From Pelagovum pacificum (GTDB taxonomy: Bacteria > Pseudomonadota > Alphaproteobacteria > Rhodobacterales > Rhodobacteraceae), in assembly GCF_016134045.1 (NCBI RefSeq), contig NZ_CP065915.1:3528501-3592500 (forward strand): DNA of 64,000 bases, in the 5' to 3' direction. The notes beneath the pieces were generated by a model that saw only the letters and a list, made by a program, of their open reading frames with translations, had not been told where the DNA came from and made no database searches. Shown one piece after another: positions 16,782 through 25,390 of this stretch (the first letter of the stretch is position 1; each line of letters begins with the position of its first letter). Position numbers and translations under genes: made by a program.

Positions 16782-18431
16782 ATGGCCGAAATCGAACGCG
16801 AGACGATGGAATTCGACGTGGTGATCGTCGGTGCGGGGCCTGCTGGCCTGTCCGCCGCGATCCGGCTCAAGCAGCTCGACGCCGACCTCAATGTCGTCGT
16901 GCTGGAGAAGGGCTCAGAGGTCGGGGCGCACATCCTGTCGGGCGCCGTGCTCGATCCCTGCGCGCTGAACGAGCTGATCCCCGACTGGCAGGAAAAGGGC
17001 GCGCCGATCACTGTCCCGGTGAAGCGCGACCAGTTCTACATCTTGGGCGAAGCCGGCGCCGCGCGGGTGCCGAACATCGCCATGCCGCCGCTGATGAACA
17101 ACCACGGCAACTACATCGTCTCGATGGGCAACGTCTGCCGCTGGATGGCCGAGCAGGCCGAGGAGCTCGGCGTCGAGATCTTCCCCGGCTTCGCCTGCTC
17201 CGAGCTGGTGTTCGACGAGTCCGGCACCGTGAAAGGTGTCGTCGCCGGTGTCATGGGCCTGAACCCCGACGGCACGCCGGGCCCGAACTACGAGCCGGGG
17301 ATGGAGCTGCACGGCAAGTATGTCTTCCTGTCCGAAGGCGTGCGCGGGAGCCTGTCGAAACAGGTGATCGAAAAGTACGACCTCGCCGCCGGATCCGAGC
17401 CGCAGAAATACGGTCTCGGCATGAAGGAAATCTGGGAGATCGACCCGGAGAAGCACCGCGAAGGCACCGTGACGCACACGATGGGCTGGCCGCTCGGCGG
17501 CAATGCCGGCGGCGGCTCCTTCATCTATCACCTTGACAACAATCAGGTTTACGTCGGCTTCGTCGTCCATCTGAACTACAAGAATCCCTACCTGTTCCCC
17601 TACATGGAATTCCAGCGGTTCAAGCATCACCCGATGGTCGCCGAGCTGCTGAAGGGCGGCAAGCGCGTCGCCTACGGTGCCCGCGCGATCACGGAGGGTG
17701 GCTGGCAGTCCATCCCGCAGACCGCCTTCCCCGGCGGCGTCCTGCTCGGCTGTTCCGCGGGGCTGGTGAACGTTCCCCGCATCAAGGGCAACCACAATGC
17801 GATGTACTCGGGCATCCATGCCGCCGAAGCCGCCGTTGAGGCGCTGAAGGCAGGGCGTGAGAGCGATGTGCTCACCGAATACGACACCGCCCTGAAGTCC
17901 GGGCCGGTCGCCGCCGACCTGAAGAAGGTACGCAACGTGAAGCCGTTCTGGTCGAAGTACGGCCTGACCGCGTCTCTCGCGCTTGGCGGGGTCGACATGT
18001 GGGTGAACAACCTCTTCGGCTTCTCGCCCTTCGGCACGCAGAAACACGGCAAGTCCGACGCGGCCGCGACGGAGCCGGCGGCCAGTCACAAGCCGATCGA
18101 CTATCCCAAGCCCGACGGCGTCCTGTCCTTCGACCGGCTGACCAACGTGAGCTTCTCGATGACGAACCACGAGGAAAGCCAGCCGTCGCACCTCAAACTC
18201 AAGGACCCGGCGATTCCGGTGGCGAAAAACCTGCCCGAATACGCGGGCCCCTCGGCGAGATATTGCCCGGCCGGCGTGTATGAATTCGTCGGTGAAGGGG
18301 CGGACACGAAGTTCCAGATCAACTTCCAGAACTGCGTTCACTGCAAGACCTGCGACATCAAGGATCCCGCGCAGAATATCGTCTGGACCACGCCGCAGGG
18401 CGGAGACGGACCAAACTATCCCAATATGTAG
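16782..18431 (+). CDS. Electron transfer flavoprotein-ubiquinone oxidoreductase
   Basis: A 549-aa inner-membrane-associated enzyme that passes electrons from ETF (fatty-acid and amino-acid oxidation) to ubiquinone. The FAD-binding GAGPAGLSAAIRL sits at about residues 18-30, the quinone-binding middle region follows, and the C-terminus has the 4Fe-4S ligands in CPAGVYEF and NCVHCKTCDIKDP. The start MAEIERE is chosen over a codon 27 nt upstream by family length. A hairpin 4 nt after the stop likely ends the transcript. Confidence 0.96.
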   Translation: MAEIERETMEFDVVIVGAGPAGLSAAIRLKQLDADLNVVVLEKGSEVGAHILSGAVLDPCALNELIPDWQEKGAPITVPVKRDQFYILGEAGAARVPNIAMPPLMNNHGNYIVSMGNVCRWMAEQAEELGVEIFPGFACSELVFDESGTVKGVVAGVMGLNPDGTPGPNYEPGMELHGKYVFLSEGVRGSLSKQVIEKYDLAAGSEPQKYGLGMKEIWEIDPEKHREGTVTHTMGWPLGGNAGGGSFIYHLDNNQVYVGFVVHLNYKNPYLFPYMEFQRFKHHPMVAELLKGGKRVAYGARAITEGGWQSIPQTAFPGGVLLGCSAGLVNVPRIKGNHNAMYSGIHAAEAAVEALKAGRESDVLTEYDTALKSGPVAADLKKVRNVKPFWSKYGLTASLALGGVDMWVNNLFGFSPFGTQKHGKSDAAATEPAASHKPIDYPKPDGVLSFDRLTNVSFSMTNHEESQPSHLKLKDPAIPVAKNLPEYAGPSARYCPAGVYEFVGEGADTKFQINFQNCVHCKTCDIKDPAQNIVWTTPQGGDGPNYPNM

Positions 18432-18434
18432 GCA

Positions 18435-18457
18435 GTTGGGCGCCGGCAGCGCCCAAC
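18435..18457 (+). terminator. Hairpin terminator after ETF-QO
   Basis: A 9-bp perfect stem (GTTGGGCGC / GCGCCCAAC) with a 5-nt loop starts 4 nt after the stop codon. The downstream bases (CTGTGCATC) lack a T run, so termination may need help. Confidence 0.6.
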
Positions 18458-18562
18458 CTGTGCATCAATCCGCCTCCGGTAGAATTGTGAACACCGGACG
18501 GATTGATGCGCTCGCGACTGTTCGTCTAACCTCGCCTGACAGGACAAGAACGGGACAGTGAC

Positions 18563-20266
18563 GTGAGAAAGAGCAGCCTTTGGGGCACGGCCATGGCCGT
18601 CGTGCTCAGCCTCTCGACGACTTACACCGCCACCGCTGAAGGAAACTCGGGGGCCTACCTCGCGGGGCAGCACGCCGCGCATGAGGGGGACTTCCGCTCG
18701 GCGGCCCGGTATTTCACGACTGCCCACCAACATGACCGGGACAATCCGTACCTGATCGAGAATGCGATCGCCGCGCTCGCCGCGCTTGGCGACTTCGATC
18801 AGGCGGCCGAACTGTCCGTTACCGCGCGCGACCTTGGCGTCTCGAGCCAGATCGCCAACATGGTCACGCTGACCGCCGCCGCGAAGGCGGGCAACTGGGA
18901 CGCGATCTTCACCGCGATCGAGAACGGCCAGAGCGTCGGGCCGCTGGTCGACGGGCTGGTGCAGGCCTGGGCCTTCATCGGCAAGGGTGAGGCGGGCAAT
19001 GCCGCCGACGCCTTCGACGCCGTCGCGGCTTCGCCGGGCCTCCGCTACTTCGGCATGTATCACAAGGCGCTTGGCTATGCCGTCACCGGCGACTTCGAAT
19101 CGGCGGAAGGCGTTCTCTCGCTCTCGCCCGAGCAGGGGATGCAGCGCACGCGGCGGTCCACCATCTTGCGCGCCGAAGTGTTGAGCCACCTTGGCCGCAA
19201 CGGAGAAGCGATCCAGCTGATCGACGCCAGCTTCGGCGCCAGCATCGATCCCGGCCTGACCTTGCTTCGCGACGCGCTGGAGAAGGGCGACGCCGTGCCG
19301 CTGTCGATCGCCGCCGACCCGAAGGAAGGTTTCGCGGAGGTCTTCTTTTCCGTCGCCAGCGCCGTCGATGGCGAGGTCGCCGACAGCTATACGCTGCTCT
19401 ACACCCGCGTCGCGCAGTTCATGTCGCCGAACCACGACGAGGCGACGCTGAAGTCGGCGGAGCTTCTGGAACGGCTCGACCGGTTTCAGCTTGCCAGCGA
19501 AGCCTACGACAGCGTGCCGGAGACGAGCCCCGCGTTCCTCGCGGCGGAGCTTGGCCGCGCCAGCGCCCTGCGTGAGGCCGGCGACCAGGAAGAAGCGGTG
19601 GTCGTGCTTCAGGCACTGGTCGAAGAGCACAACACGGCGATGGTGCAGGCCTCGCTCGGCGATGTGCTCCGCCAACTTGGCCGCTACGATGAATCGAACG
19701 AAGCCTATACACAGGCCCTCGCCCTCAGTGATGAGAACAGCCCGTCCCGCTGGTTCGTGCATTACACCCGCGGCATCACGTATGAGCGGCTCGGCCAGTG
19801 GGAACAGGCGGAGGCCGACTTCCGCACGGCGCTCGAACTTGAGCCGGGTCAACCGCAGGTCCTGAACTACCTCGGCTATTCGCTGGTCGAGAACGACAGC
19901 AACCTCGACGAAGCGCTCGACATGATCCGCACCGCCGCCGAGGCGCGTCCCGAGAACGGGTCGATTGCCGACAGCCTGGGATGGGTGCTCTACCGCCTCG
20001 GCCGTTACGACGAAGCGGTGGTCGAGCTGGAACGCGCGGCGGAGCTCGATCCGATGCACGCGGTGATCATCGATCACCTCGGCGACGCCTACTGGGCCGT
20101 CGGTCGCAAGACCGAAGCACATTTCATGTGGCGGCGCGCCTTCTCCTTCAAGCCGGAGGACGACGTCGCGGCGCGCATTCAAGACAAGCTTGAACATGGA
20201 CTCGATGTCGTGCTCGAACGCGAGGGTACGACACTGATCCGAGTGGCCCATGGCGATAGCCAATAG
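18563..20266 (+). CDS. Exported tetratricopeptide-repeat protein
   Basis: A 567-aa protein with an N-terminal signal sequence (about residues 1-25, GTG start) and then tandem TPR helices throughout. The clearest repeats are at the C-terminus (LGQWEQAEADFRTALELEPG, then LGRYDEAVVELERAAELDP). TPR arrays mediate protein-protein contacts. Position just before ispE with a 17-nt overlap is a conserved alphaproteobacterial pairing in my reading, but no shared pathway is known. Envelope assembly is a plausible but unproven role. Confidence 0.85.
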   Translation: MRKSSLWGTAMAVVLSLSTTYTATAEGNSGAYLAGQHAAHEGDFRSAARYFTTAHQHDRDNPYLIENAIAALAALGDFDQAAELSVTARDLGVSSQIANMVTLTAAAKAGNWDAIFTAIENGQSVGPLVDGLVQAWAFIGKGEAGNAADAFDAVAASPGLRYFGMYHKALGYAVTGDFESAEGVLSLSPEQGMQRTRRSTILRAEVLSHLGRNGEAIQLIDASFGASIDPGLTLLRDALEKGDAVPLSIAADPKEGFAEVFFSVASAVDGEVADSYTLLYTRVAQFMSPNHDEATLKSAELLERLDRFQLASEAYDSVPETSPAFLAAELGRASALREAGDQEEAVVVLQALVEEHNTAMVQASLGDVLRQLGRYDESNEAYTQALALSDENSPSRWFVHYTRGITYERLGQWEQAEADFRTALELEPGQPQVLNYLGYSLVENDSNLDEALDMIRTAAEARPENGSIADSLGWVLYRLGRYDEAVVELERAAELDPMHAVIIDHLGDAYWAVGRKTEAHFMWRRAFSFKPEDDVAARIQDKLEHGLDVVLEREGTTLIRVAHGDSQ

Positions 20267-21131
20267 ACCGGGTGATCCCCTCCGGATTACCGCCCCTGCC
20301 AAGGTAAACCTCACGCTGCACGTCACCGGGCAGCGTGCGGGTGGCTATCACGACCTCGACAGCCTCGTCGCCTTCGCCGGCATCGGGGACGAGATCACTG
20401 CGCGCCCGTCGACGGACCTGAGCATCCATGTCACCGGTCAGTTCGCGGAAGGTGTCCCGGCGGACGAGACGAACCTCGTCTACCGCGCCGCGGAAGCCTA
20501 CCGGGAGCGCCACCAGGTCGCTGTCGGCGCAGCGCTGACCCTCGACAAGGTGCTGCCGCATGCCGCCGGCCTGGGCAGCGGATCCTCCGATGCCGCCGTA
20601 ACGTTGCAGCTCCTGTCGAAACTCTGGTCCGTGCCGCCGCTGGAACATGGCGACCCGATCCTCGCCTCGCTCGGCGCGGATGTGCCGGTCTGTTATGCCG
20701 GCCCTGCCCCGCTCAGGATGAGCGGGATCGGCGATCGCCTGTCCTACCTGCCGAAGCTGCCCGATTTCGCGCTCGTCCTTGTCAATCCGCGAGTCAGCGT
20801 GCCGACGGCGGAGTGCTTCGAAGCGATGGAAAAGCGGAACAATCCCGAGATGGACGCCGTGCCGCACGACCTAGATTTCGACGGTCTGTGCGAATGGCTG
20901 AACCGTCAGCGTAACGACATGACCGCCGCCGCGACCGGAATCGCGCCCGAGATCGGCACCGCGCTGGATCGGCTGCGCCGCCAGCCACTTGTGAAATACG
21001 CCACGATGTCCGGGTCCGGCGCGACCTGCGTCGGCGTGGTCAAGGACATGGACCACGCCCGCCGCGCCGCGCGCGCGATGCAGGTGGCCGAGATGAGCTG
21101 GTGGGTCGCCCCGGCGCCGGTGCTCAGCTGA
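20250..21131 (+). CDS. ispE: 4-diphosphocytidyl-2-C-methyl-D-erythritol kinase
   Basis: A 293-aa GHMP kinase of the non-mevalonate isoprenoid pathway. Marks include APAKVNLTLHVTGQRAGGYH at the N-terminus, the ATP loop PHAAGLGSGSSDAA (about residues 104-117) and the C-terminal MSGSGATC (about 252-259). The start overlaps the TPR gene by 17 nt, so it depends on its translation. The 3' end overlaps by 8 nt the convergent prenyl diphosphate synthase, another isoprenoid gene. Confidence 0.95.
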   Translation: MAIANRPGDPLRITAPAKVNLTLHVTGQRAGGYHDLDSLVAFAGIGDEITARPSTDLSIHVTGQFAEGVPADETNLVYRAAEAYRERHQVAVGAALTLDKVLPHAAGLGSGSSDAAVTLQLLSKLWSVPPLEHGDPILASLGADVPVCYAGPAPLRMSGIGDRLSYLPKLPDFALVLVNPRVSVPTAECFEAMEKRNNPEMDAVPHDLDFDGLCEWLNRQRNDMTAAATGIAPEIGTALDRLRRQPLVKYATMSGSGATCVGVVKDMDHARRAARAMQVAEMSWWVAPAPVLS

Positions 21132-22122
21132 TCCGGGCCACGACGTAGTCGGCCAGGTCGGCGAGCATGACCTTAAGTTCGCTGTCGGGCAGCACGGCCA
21201 GTGCCTCTTTCGCCCGCTGCGACCATGCGATCGCCTCAGACCGAGTCGCTTCCAATGCTCCGTGCTTGCCAAGCAGACCGATGGCCGTCTCAAGGTCGCC
21301 GTCTTCCTGCTTGCCACGCTCGATCGTGCGCTGCCAGAAGGCCCGTTCCTCGTCGTCGGCGGCGGCCACCGCCTTGATCACCGGCAGCGTGATCTTCCGC
21401 TCACGGAAGTCGTCGCCGACGTTCTTGCCGGTCGCATCCGTGCCCCAGTAGTCGAGCAGGTCGTCGACGATCTGGAAGGAAATGCCGAGCGCGTCGCCGT
21501 AGTCCCGCAGCGCCGTCACCGTCGCCTCGTCCTGCCCGGCGATCACGCCCCCGACTTCGGTCGCGGCAGAGAACAGCGCGGCGGTCTTGCCGCGGATCAC
21601 GCGCAGGTAGATCTCTTCGCTGGTCGACAGGTTCCGGGCAGCGGTGAGCTGCAGAACCTCGCCCTCGGAGATCGTCGCGGACGCGGCGCTGAGGATGCGC
21701 AGCACCTCGAGGTTGCCGCACTCGACCATCAACAGGAACGATCCCGCGAACAGGTAATCCCCGACGAGGACCGAGCTCTTGTTGTCCCACAGCAGGTTCG
21801 CCGTCGGGCGACCGCGCCGCTGCGCGCTCTCGTCGACCACGTCGTCATGCAGCAGCGTCGCGGTGTGGATGAACTCCACCGTCGCGGCGAGGTGGATATG
21901 ATATGGCCCGTCGTAGCCACAGAGCCGGGCCGCCGCGAGCGTCAGCATCGGGCGCAGGCGCTTGCCGCCGGCCTCGACAAGGTGGGCGGTGACTTCGGGA
22001 ATGCGCGGCGCATGTTCCGACGCCATCCGCTCCCGGATCAGCGCGTTGACCGCCGTCAACTCTTCCGACAGTGCGTCTGCGAGCCGCTCGTGGGGCTTGC
22101 TGGCGGCATGATCGAGGCTCAT
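21124..22122 (-). CDS. Long-chain trans-polyprenyl diphosphate synthase
   Basis: A 332-aa prenyl elongating enzyme supplying the ubiquinone side chain (octa- or decaprenyl). Both aspartate-rich motifs are present: LLHDDVVDESAQRRG (about residues 91-105) and QIVDDLLDYWG (about 217-227). Chain length cannot be read confidently; most Rhodobacteraceae make ubiquinone-10. Convergent with ispE; divergent from the DUF2007 gene, whose promoter shares the 50-nt gap. Confidence 0.93.
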   Translation of the reverse strand: MSLDHAASKPHERLADALSEELTAVNALIRERMASEHAPRIPEVTAHLVEAGGKRLRPMLTLAAARLCGYDGPYHIHLAATVEFIHTATLLHDDVVDESAQRRGRPTANLLWDNKSSVLVGDYLFAGSFLLMVECGNLEVLRILSAASATISEGEVLQLTAARNLSTSEEIYLRVIRGKTAALFSAATEVGGVIAGQDEATVTALRDYGDALGISFQIVDDLLDYWGTDATGKNVGDDFRERKITLPVIKAVAAADDEERAFWQRTIERGKQEDGDLETAIGLLGKHGALEATRSEAIAWSQRAKEALAVLPDSELKVMLADLADYVVARIS

Positions 22123-22172
22123 GATTTTCCTCGTGATAGACTTCGGCGCCTCGGCACATTAGGTCAGATCGA

Positions 22173-22382
22173 ATGAAAGAACTGCTCCGCAGCAACGATC
22201 CGACCGTAATTGCCTTCGCCAAGGCCTTGCTTGGCGGCGAGGGTATAGACTGCTTCGAGATGGACGTAAACATGAGCGTCCTCGAGGGATCCATCGGCAT
22301 TTTGCCACGGCGGCTGATGGTCGCGTCCGCGGACTACGACCGCGCCGCACGTGCCATGCGGGACAATGACATCGAGCTTTGA
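22173..22382 (+). CDS. DUF2007 family small protein
   Basis: A 69-aa protein of the DUF2007 (putative signal transducing) family: MKELLRSNDPTVIAFAKALL at the N-terminus, a central hydrophobic strand GILPRRLMVA, and a C-terminal helix with YDRAARAMRD. The fold is ferredoxin-like and the function unknown. The following methyltransferase starts inside its last codons, so the two are probably translated together. Confidence 0.85.
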   Translation: MKELLRSNDPTVIAFAKALLGGEGIDCFEMDVNMSVLEGSIGILPRRLMVASADYDRAARAMRDNDIEL

Positions 22383-23145
22383 ACCGGCTCCGGAGGTGCC
22401 GCTGACCTGCGACGCCTTCCTGGGCGGCCGACTGAGGATCTGGCAGCCCGCGCAGGGATACAGGGCCGGTGTGGACCCCATCCTACTCGCCGCCGCGGTG
22501 CGCGCCCTGCCCGGCCAGTCCGTACTGGAGCTTGGCTGTGGCGTGGGTACCGCCATCCTCGCCCTTGCCAGCCGTATACCCGGCGCCCGCTGCGATGCGC
22601 TCGAGATCCAGCCTTTCTATGCCGATCTGGCCCGGCGCAACGCGGTCGAGAACGGTCTGGCGCTGAACGTGGCGGTCGGCGACGTCGCGCAGCCGCCGGT
22701 CGAGGTTCGGTCCCACAGCTACGACCAGGTCCTGATGAACCCGCCCTATTTCGAGAGCCGCTTCGGCACCGGGTCGGCGGATACCGGCAGGGACGTCGCG
22801 CTGCGCGGTCCAGCCCCGATGGCCGCGTGGATCGAGACGGCGGTGCGCCGCCTGTCGCCGAAAGGTGAACTGACACTCATCCAGCGAATCGAACGTCTGC
22901 CGGAAACGCTTGCCGCACTGGACAGCCGGATGGGGCGGGTGCAGGTCCTGCCGCTCGCCGCGCGGGCCGACAGGGCGCCGCATCTCTTTATTCTGAAGGC
23001 CCGGAAAGGTGCGCGGACGCCGTTCGAGCTTTGCCCGCCGCTCGTCATGCATGACGGTGCGCGCCACCTTCAGGATGGTGACGACTACCGCCCCGAAATC
23101 CGCGCGGTCCTGCGCGAAGGGGCAGAATTGTCTTTTCCACATTAA
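22366..23145 (+). CDS. TrmN6-like N6-adenine methyltransferase
   Basis: A 259-aa class I SAM-dependent methyltransferase. SAM motif I reads VLELGCGVGTAILAL and the catalytic motif is NPPY (DQVLMNPPYFES), the signature of N6-adenine methyltransferases. The GYRAGVDPILLAAA block near residue 35 matches the TrmN6/YfiC group that modifies A37 of tRNA-Val. The start overlaps the DUF2007 gene by 17 nt. The true RNA substrate here is inferred only from family. Confidence 0.85.
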   Translation: MTSSFEPAPEVPLTCDAFLGGRLRIWQPAQGYRAGVDPILLAAAVRALPGQSVLELGCGVGTAILALASRIPGARCDALEIQPFYADLARRNAVENGLALNVAVGDVAQPPVEVRSHSYDQVLMNPPYFESRFGTGSADTGRDVALRGPAPMAAWIETAVRRLSPKGELTLIQRIERLPETLAALDSRMGRVQVLPLAARADRAPHLFILKARKGARTPFELCPPLVMHDGARHLQDGDDYRPEIRAVLREGAELSFPH

Positions 23146-23271
23146 TGTTTCGGCAAGGATTGGATGATTATCCTCGGCGATGCGCGGTGCGCTGCCGTGC
23201 AGCGTGACAGATTCATGAAACTGTGCTGCACTGGCAATGCTACCAGCAACAGCCCCATTGAGGAGACGCCC

Positions 23272-23436
23272 ATGAGCTTGAGTTCTCACCTTGTCGAGCT
23301 GAAGAAGAAGCACCAGACCCTCTCGGACGCCGTGGAAGCGGCGCAGAGAAGCCCCTCCACAGACGATCTCGAAGTTGCGACGCTGAAGAAACAGAAGCTC
23401 CAGATCAAGGAACAGATCCAGAGGCTTTCCGCCTGA
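23272..23436 (+). CDS. YdcH family protein (DUF465)
   Basis: A 54-aa all-helical protein: MSLSSHLVELKKKHQTLSD followed by a short linker and LEVATLKKQKLQIKEQIQRL. This two-helix pattern defines the DUF465/YdcH family, which has no assigned function. Ribosome-binding sequence GGAGAC lies just upstream of ATG 23272; the longer frame upstream does not look coding. A strong hairpin follows. Confidence 0.87.
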   Translation: MSLSSHLVELKKKHQTLSDAVEAAQRSPSTDDLEVATLKKQKLQIKEQIQRLSA

Positions 23437-23460
23437 CTTCCTGATCTTCGGAACAGCTGT

Positions 23461-23482
23461 CGAGGCCGCCCTGGCGGCCTCG
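23461..23482 (+). terminator. Hairpin after the YdcH gene
   Basis: A perfect 10-bp stem CGAGGCCGCC / GGCGGCCTCG with a 2-nt loop, 24 nt after the stop. No T run follows; it may still terminate or protect the 3' end. Confidence 0.6.
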
Positions 23483-23632
23483 GCCCAGTTGCCCGGACCA
23501 TTCCTCACATCATCGACCGATCCGGCAGCCTTGCACCTGATGCAATGACGGGCTGCAGCATGAGCGTTTGCTGCATTGCAGCGTCAGGCGCATATTGCGG
23601 CGAGGGAGGCGACCACAGACAGGAATGAGCCC

Positions 23633-23746
23633 ATGTTCGAGACAGTCACCGACGCCCGCACCCGCAATGCGATCCGTGCCGCGCACCAGGCCCGTGGCCA
23701 GATGATACGCGACACGGTTACTCGCATCTTCAGCCGCCGGAAGTAA
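23633..23746 (+). CDS. Putative 37-aa basic peptide
   Basis: A short reading frame (M-F-E-T-V-T-D-A-R...S-R-R-K) rich in arginine and predicted to form one amphipathic helix. AGGAATGAGCCC upstream could serve as a weak ribosome-binding site. It resembles the small arginine-rich proteins that are frequent in Rhodobacteraceae, some of them RNA-binding, but no family is assigned. It converges on phaB with a 2-nt gap. Confidence 0.4.
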   Translation: MFETVTDARTRNAIRAAHQARGQMIRDTVTRIFSRRK

Positions 23747-23748
23747 CC

Positions 23749-24474
23749 TCAGACCAAGTACTGGCCACCGTTCGCGGTCAGGGTCGAGCCGGTGATGAAG
23801 CCGGCATCCTCAGACGCGAGGAAGACCACGCAGCGCGCAACCTCTTCCGCCTCGCCGAGGCGGCCGACCGGAATCGCGGGCAGGATCACCTCGTTCATCA
23901 CCTTTTCAGGAATCGTGCTCATCATCTCGGTGTTGATGTAACCCGGTGCGATGACGTTCACGGTGATCCCGGCCCGTGCGCCCTCCTGCGCGAGCGCCTT
24001 GGTAAAGCCGATGTCGCCGGCCTTCGCGGCGGCGTAGTTGGCCTGCGCGAACTGGCCCTTCTGACCGTTGATCGACGAGATGCTGATGACGCGCCCGAAC
24101 TTGCGCTCGCGCATACCGGGCCAGACGTTGTGCGTCATGTTGAAGAGCCCGCTGAGGTTGGTGTCGATCACCTCGGTCCACTGCTGCGGCGTCATCCGAT
24201 GGAACGGTGCGTCGCGAGTGATGCCGGCATTGTTGACCAGAACCTCGACCGGGCCCATCGCCTCCTCGACTTCGGCGATGCCGGCCTTGCAGGCCTCGTA
24301 GTCCGAAACGTCCCACTTGAACGTGCGGATCCCGGTTTCGTCCGTGAAGGCCCTCGCCTTCTCGTCGTTGCCCGCGTAGGTCGCCGCGACGTCGTATCCC
24401 GCCTCCTTCAGCGCCTTGCTGATTGCTGCGCCGATGCCGCGGCTGCCCCCGGTAACGAGTGCGGTGCGTGCCAT
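23749..24474 (-). CDS. phaB: Acetoacetyl-CoA reductase
   Basis: A 241-aa short-chain dehydrogenase that reduces acetoacetyl-CoA with NADPH to (R)-3-hydroxybutyryl-CoA for polyhydroxybutyrate. It has TGGSRGIG (cofactor loop), NNAG, and the catalytic Ser/YAAAK set (ISSINGQKGQF then NYAAAK). The phrase GDIGFTKALAQE and the sequence near NGQKGQFAQ are typical of PhaB rather than FabG. It is last in the order phaA - patatin gene - phaB. Confidence 0.93.
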   Translation of the reverse strand: MARTALVTGGSRGIGAAISKALKEAGYDVAATYAGNDEKARAFTDETGIRTFKWDVSDYEACKAGIAEVEEAMGPVEVLVNNAGITRDAPFHRMTPQQWTEVIDTNLSGLFNMTHNVWPGMRERKFGRVISISSINGQKGQFAQANYAAAKAGDIGFTKALAQEGARAGITVNVIAPGYINTEMMSTIPEKVMNEVILPAIPVGRLGEAEEVARCVVFLASEDAGFITGSTLTANGGQYLV

Positions 24475-24499
24475 GTTGTCTCCTCCCATGGTCCGGATT

Positions 24500-25336
24500 T
24501 CAGTATCCGTTTTCCTTCAGAAATCGCCGGCCATCCTCCACACCGGCGTCCCAAGTGTCGCGCAGTTTCTGCGGATCCGTGAAGTCTATCTTGTCGGCCG
24601 GTGTCTCGGCCCCCGGTTGGATGTAGAAACGCCCCTCCACGGGCTCCAGCCCATCGTAGACGCGGGTCAGCATCACGAGGGTTTCGCCCTCGTGCGGATC
24701 AGGCATCGGCGCCTGGTCCGACATGCCGCCGTCGATCACGGGCTTGCCGTTCCAGAGCGGCGGCTCGAAGACAGGCGGGATCGTTGCGGCGGCGCAGACG
24801 AGATCAAGCAGCGTCCCGTCGCGGGCCGCCTGGTTCGCATTCACGAAGGTTGTGGTGACACCGAACTTCTCCGCCCAAGAGAAATGGGGCGAACCGACAG
24901 AGTGCAATTCCGCCTCGTAGGCGACCGCCGCGGCGCTGCCGGACCACTTCGGTGCCTTGTGAACCGGCGGGTGACCGATGAGGATCTGTGCCGGGCGCCC
25001 TTCAGCCACGTCGCGCAGGACGTGGTCGTCGATGACCTGCGCCATCGCTTCGCGATACATGCGCTGGTGCGGGGTCAGCCCGTCCTCGCCCATGGAGTCC
25101 CAGGCGATGTTGGTGTCCCGATCCGCGAACCGGTCGCACATCACGTCCAGCACCTGAGGCCCACGGCGCGACATGAAGCCGACCAGCGTCATCGCTCCGC
25201 CCGAAACGCCGGCCAGGCGATCGGGCTCGAGCCCAATCACATCGCGCACCTCGTCGAGGAAACCGCCCTGCCAGAAACAGCGCAGCCCCCCGCCGGAGAA
25301 GACGAGCTGATCGAAGCGGGGGAGTGTTCCGGCCAT
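24500..25336 (-). CDS. Patatin-like phospholipase/esterase
   Basis: A 278-aa serine hydrolase of the patatin family. The oxyanion loop is SGGGLRCFWQGG (about residues 14-25), the nucleophile elbow GVSGG has Ser45, and the second catalytic residue lies in IDGGMSDQAP (DGG motif). It lies between phaA and phaB on the same strand. This suggests a lipase or a depolymerase-like enzyme tied to polyhydroxybutyrate, but that is inference from context only; no PHB-depolymerase feature was recognised. Confidence 0.87.
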   Translation of the reverse strand: MAGTLPRFDQLVFSGGGLRCFWQGGFLDEVRDVIGLEPDRLAGVSGGAMTLVGFMSRRGPQVLDVMCDRFADRDTNIAWDSMGEDGLTPHQRMYREAMAQVIDDHVLRDVAEGRPAQILIGHPPVHKAPKWSGSAAAVAYEAELHSVGSPHFSWAEKFGVTTTFVNANQAARDGTLLDLVCAAATIPPVFEPPLWNGKPVIDGGMSDQAPMPDPHEGETLVMLTRVYDGLEPVEGRFYIQPGAETPADKIDFTDPQKLRDTWDAGVEDGRRFLKENGY

Positions 25337-25345
25337 GGCGAACTT

Positions 25346-25368
25346 CCGGCGGGTCTGAAACCCGCCGG
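25346..25368 (-). terminator. Hairpin between phaA and the patatin gene
   Basis: A perfect 9-bp stem (CCGGCGGGT / ACCCGCCGG, 5-nt loop) in the 54-nt gap after phaA. There is no T tract on the minus strand; it may partly terminate the phaA transcript and lower expression of the following two genes. Confidence 0.5.
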
Positions 25369-25390
25369 TCCTTGGGTCATCTATCCGGGC

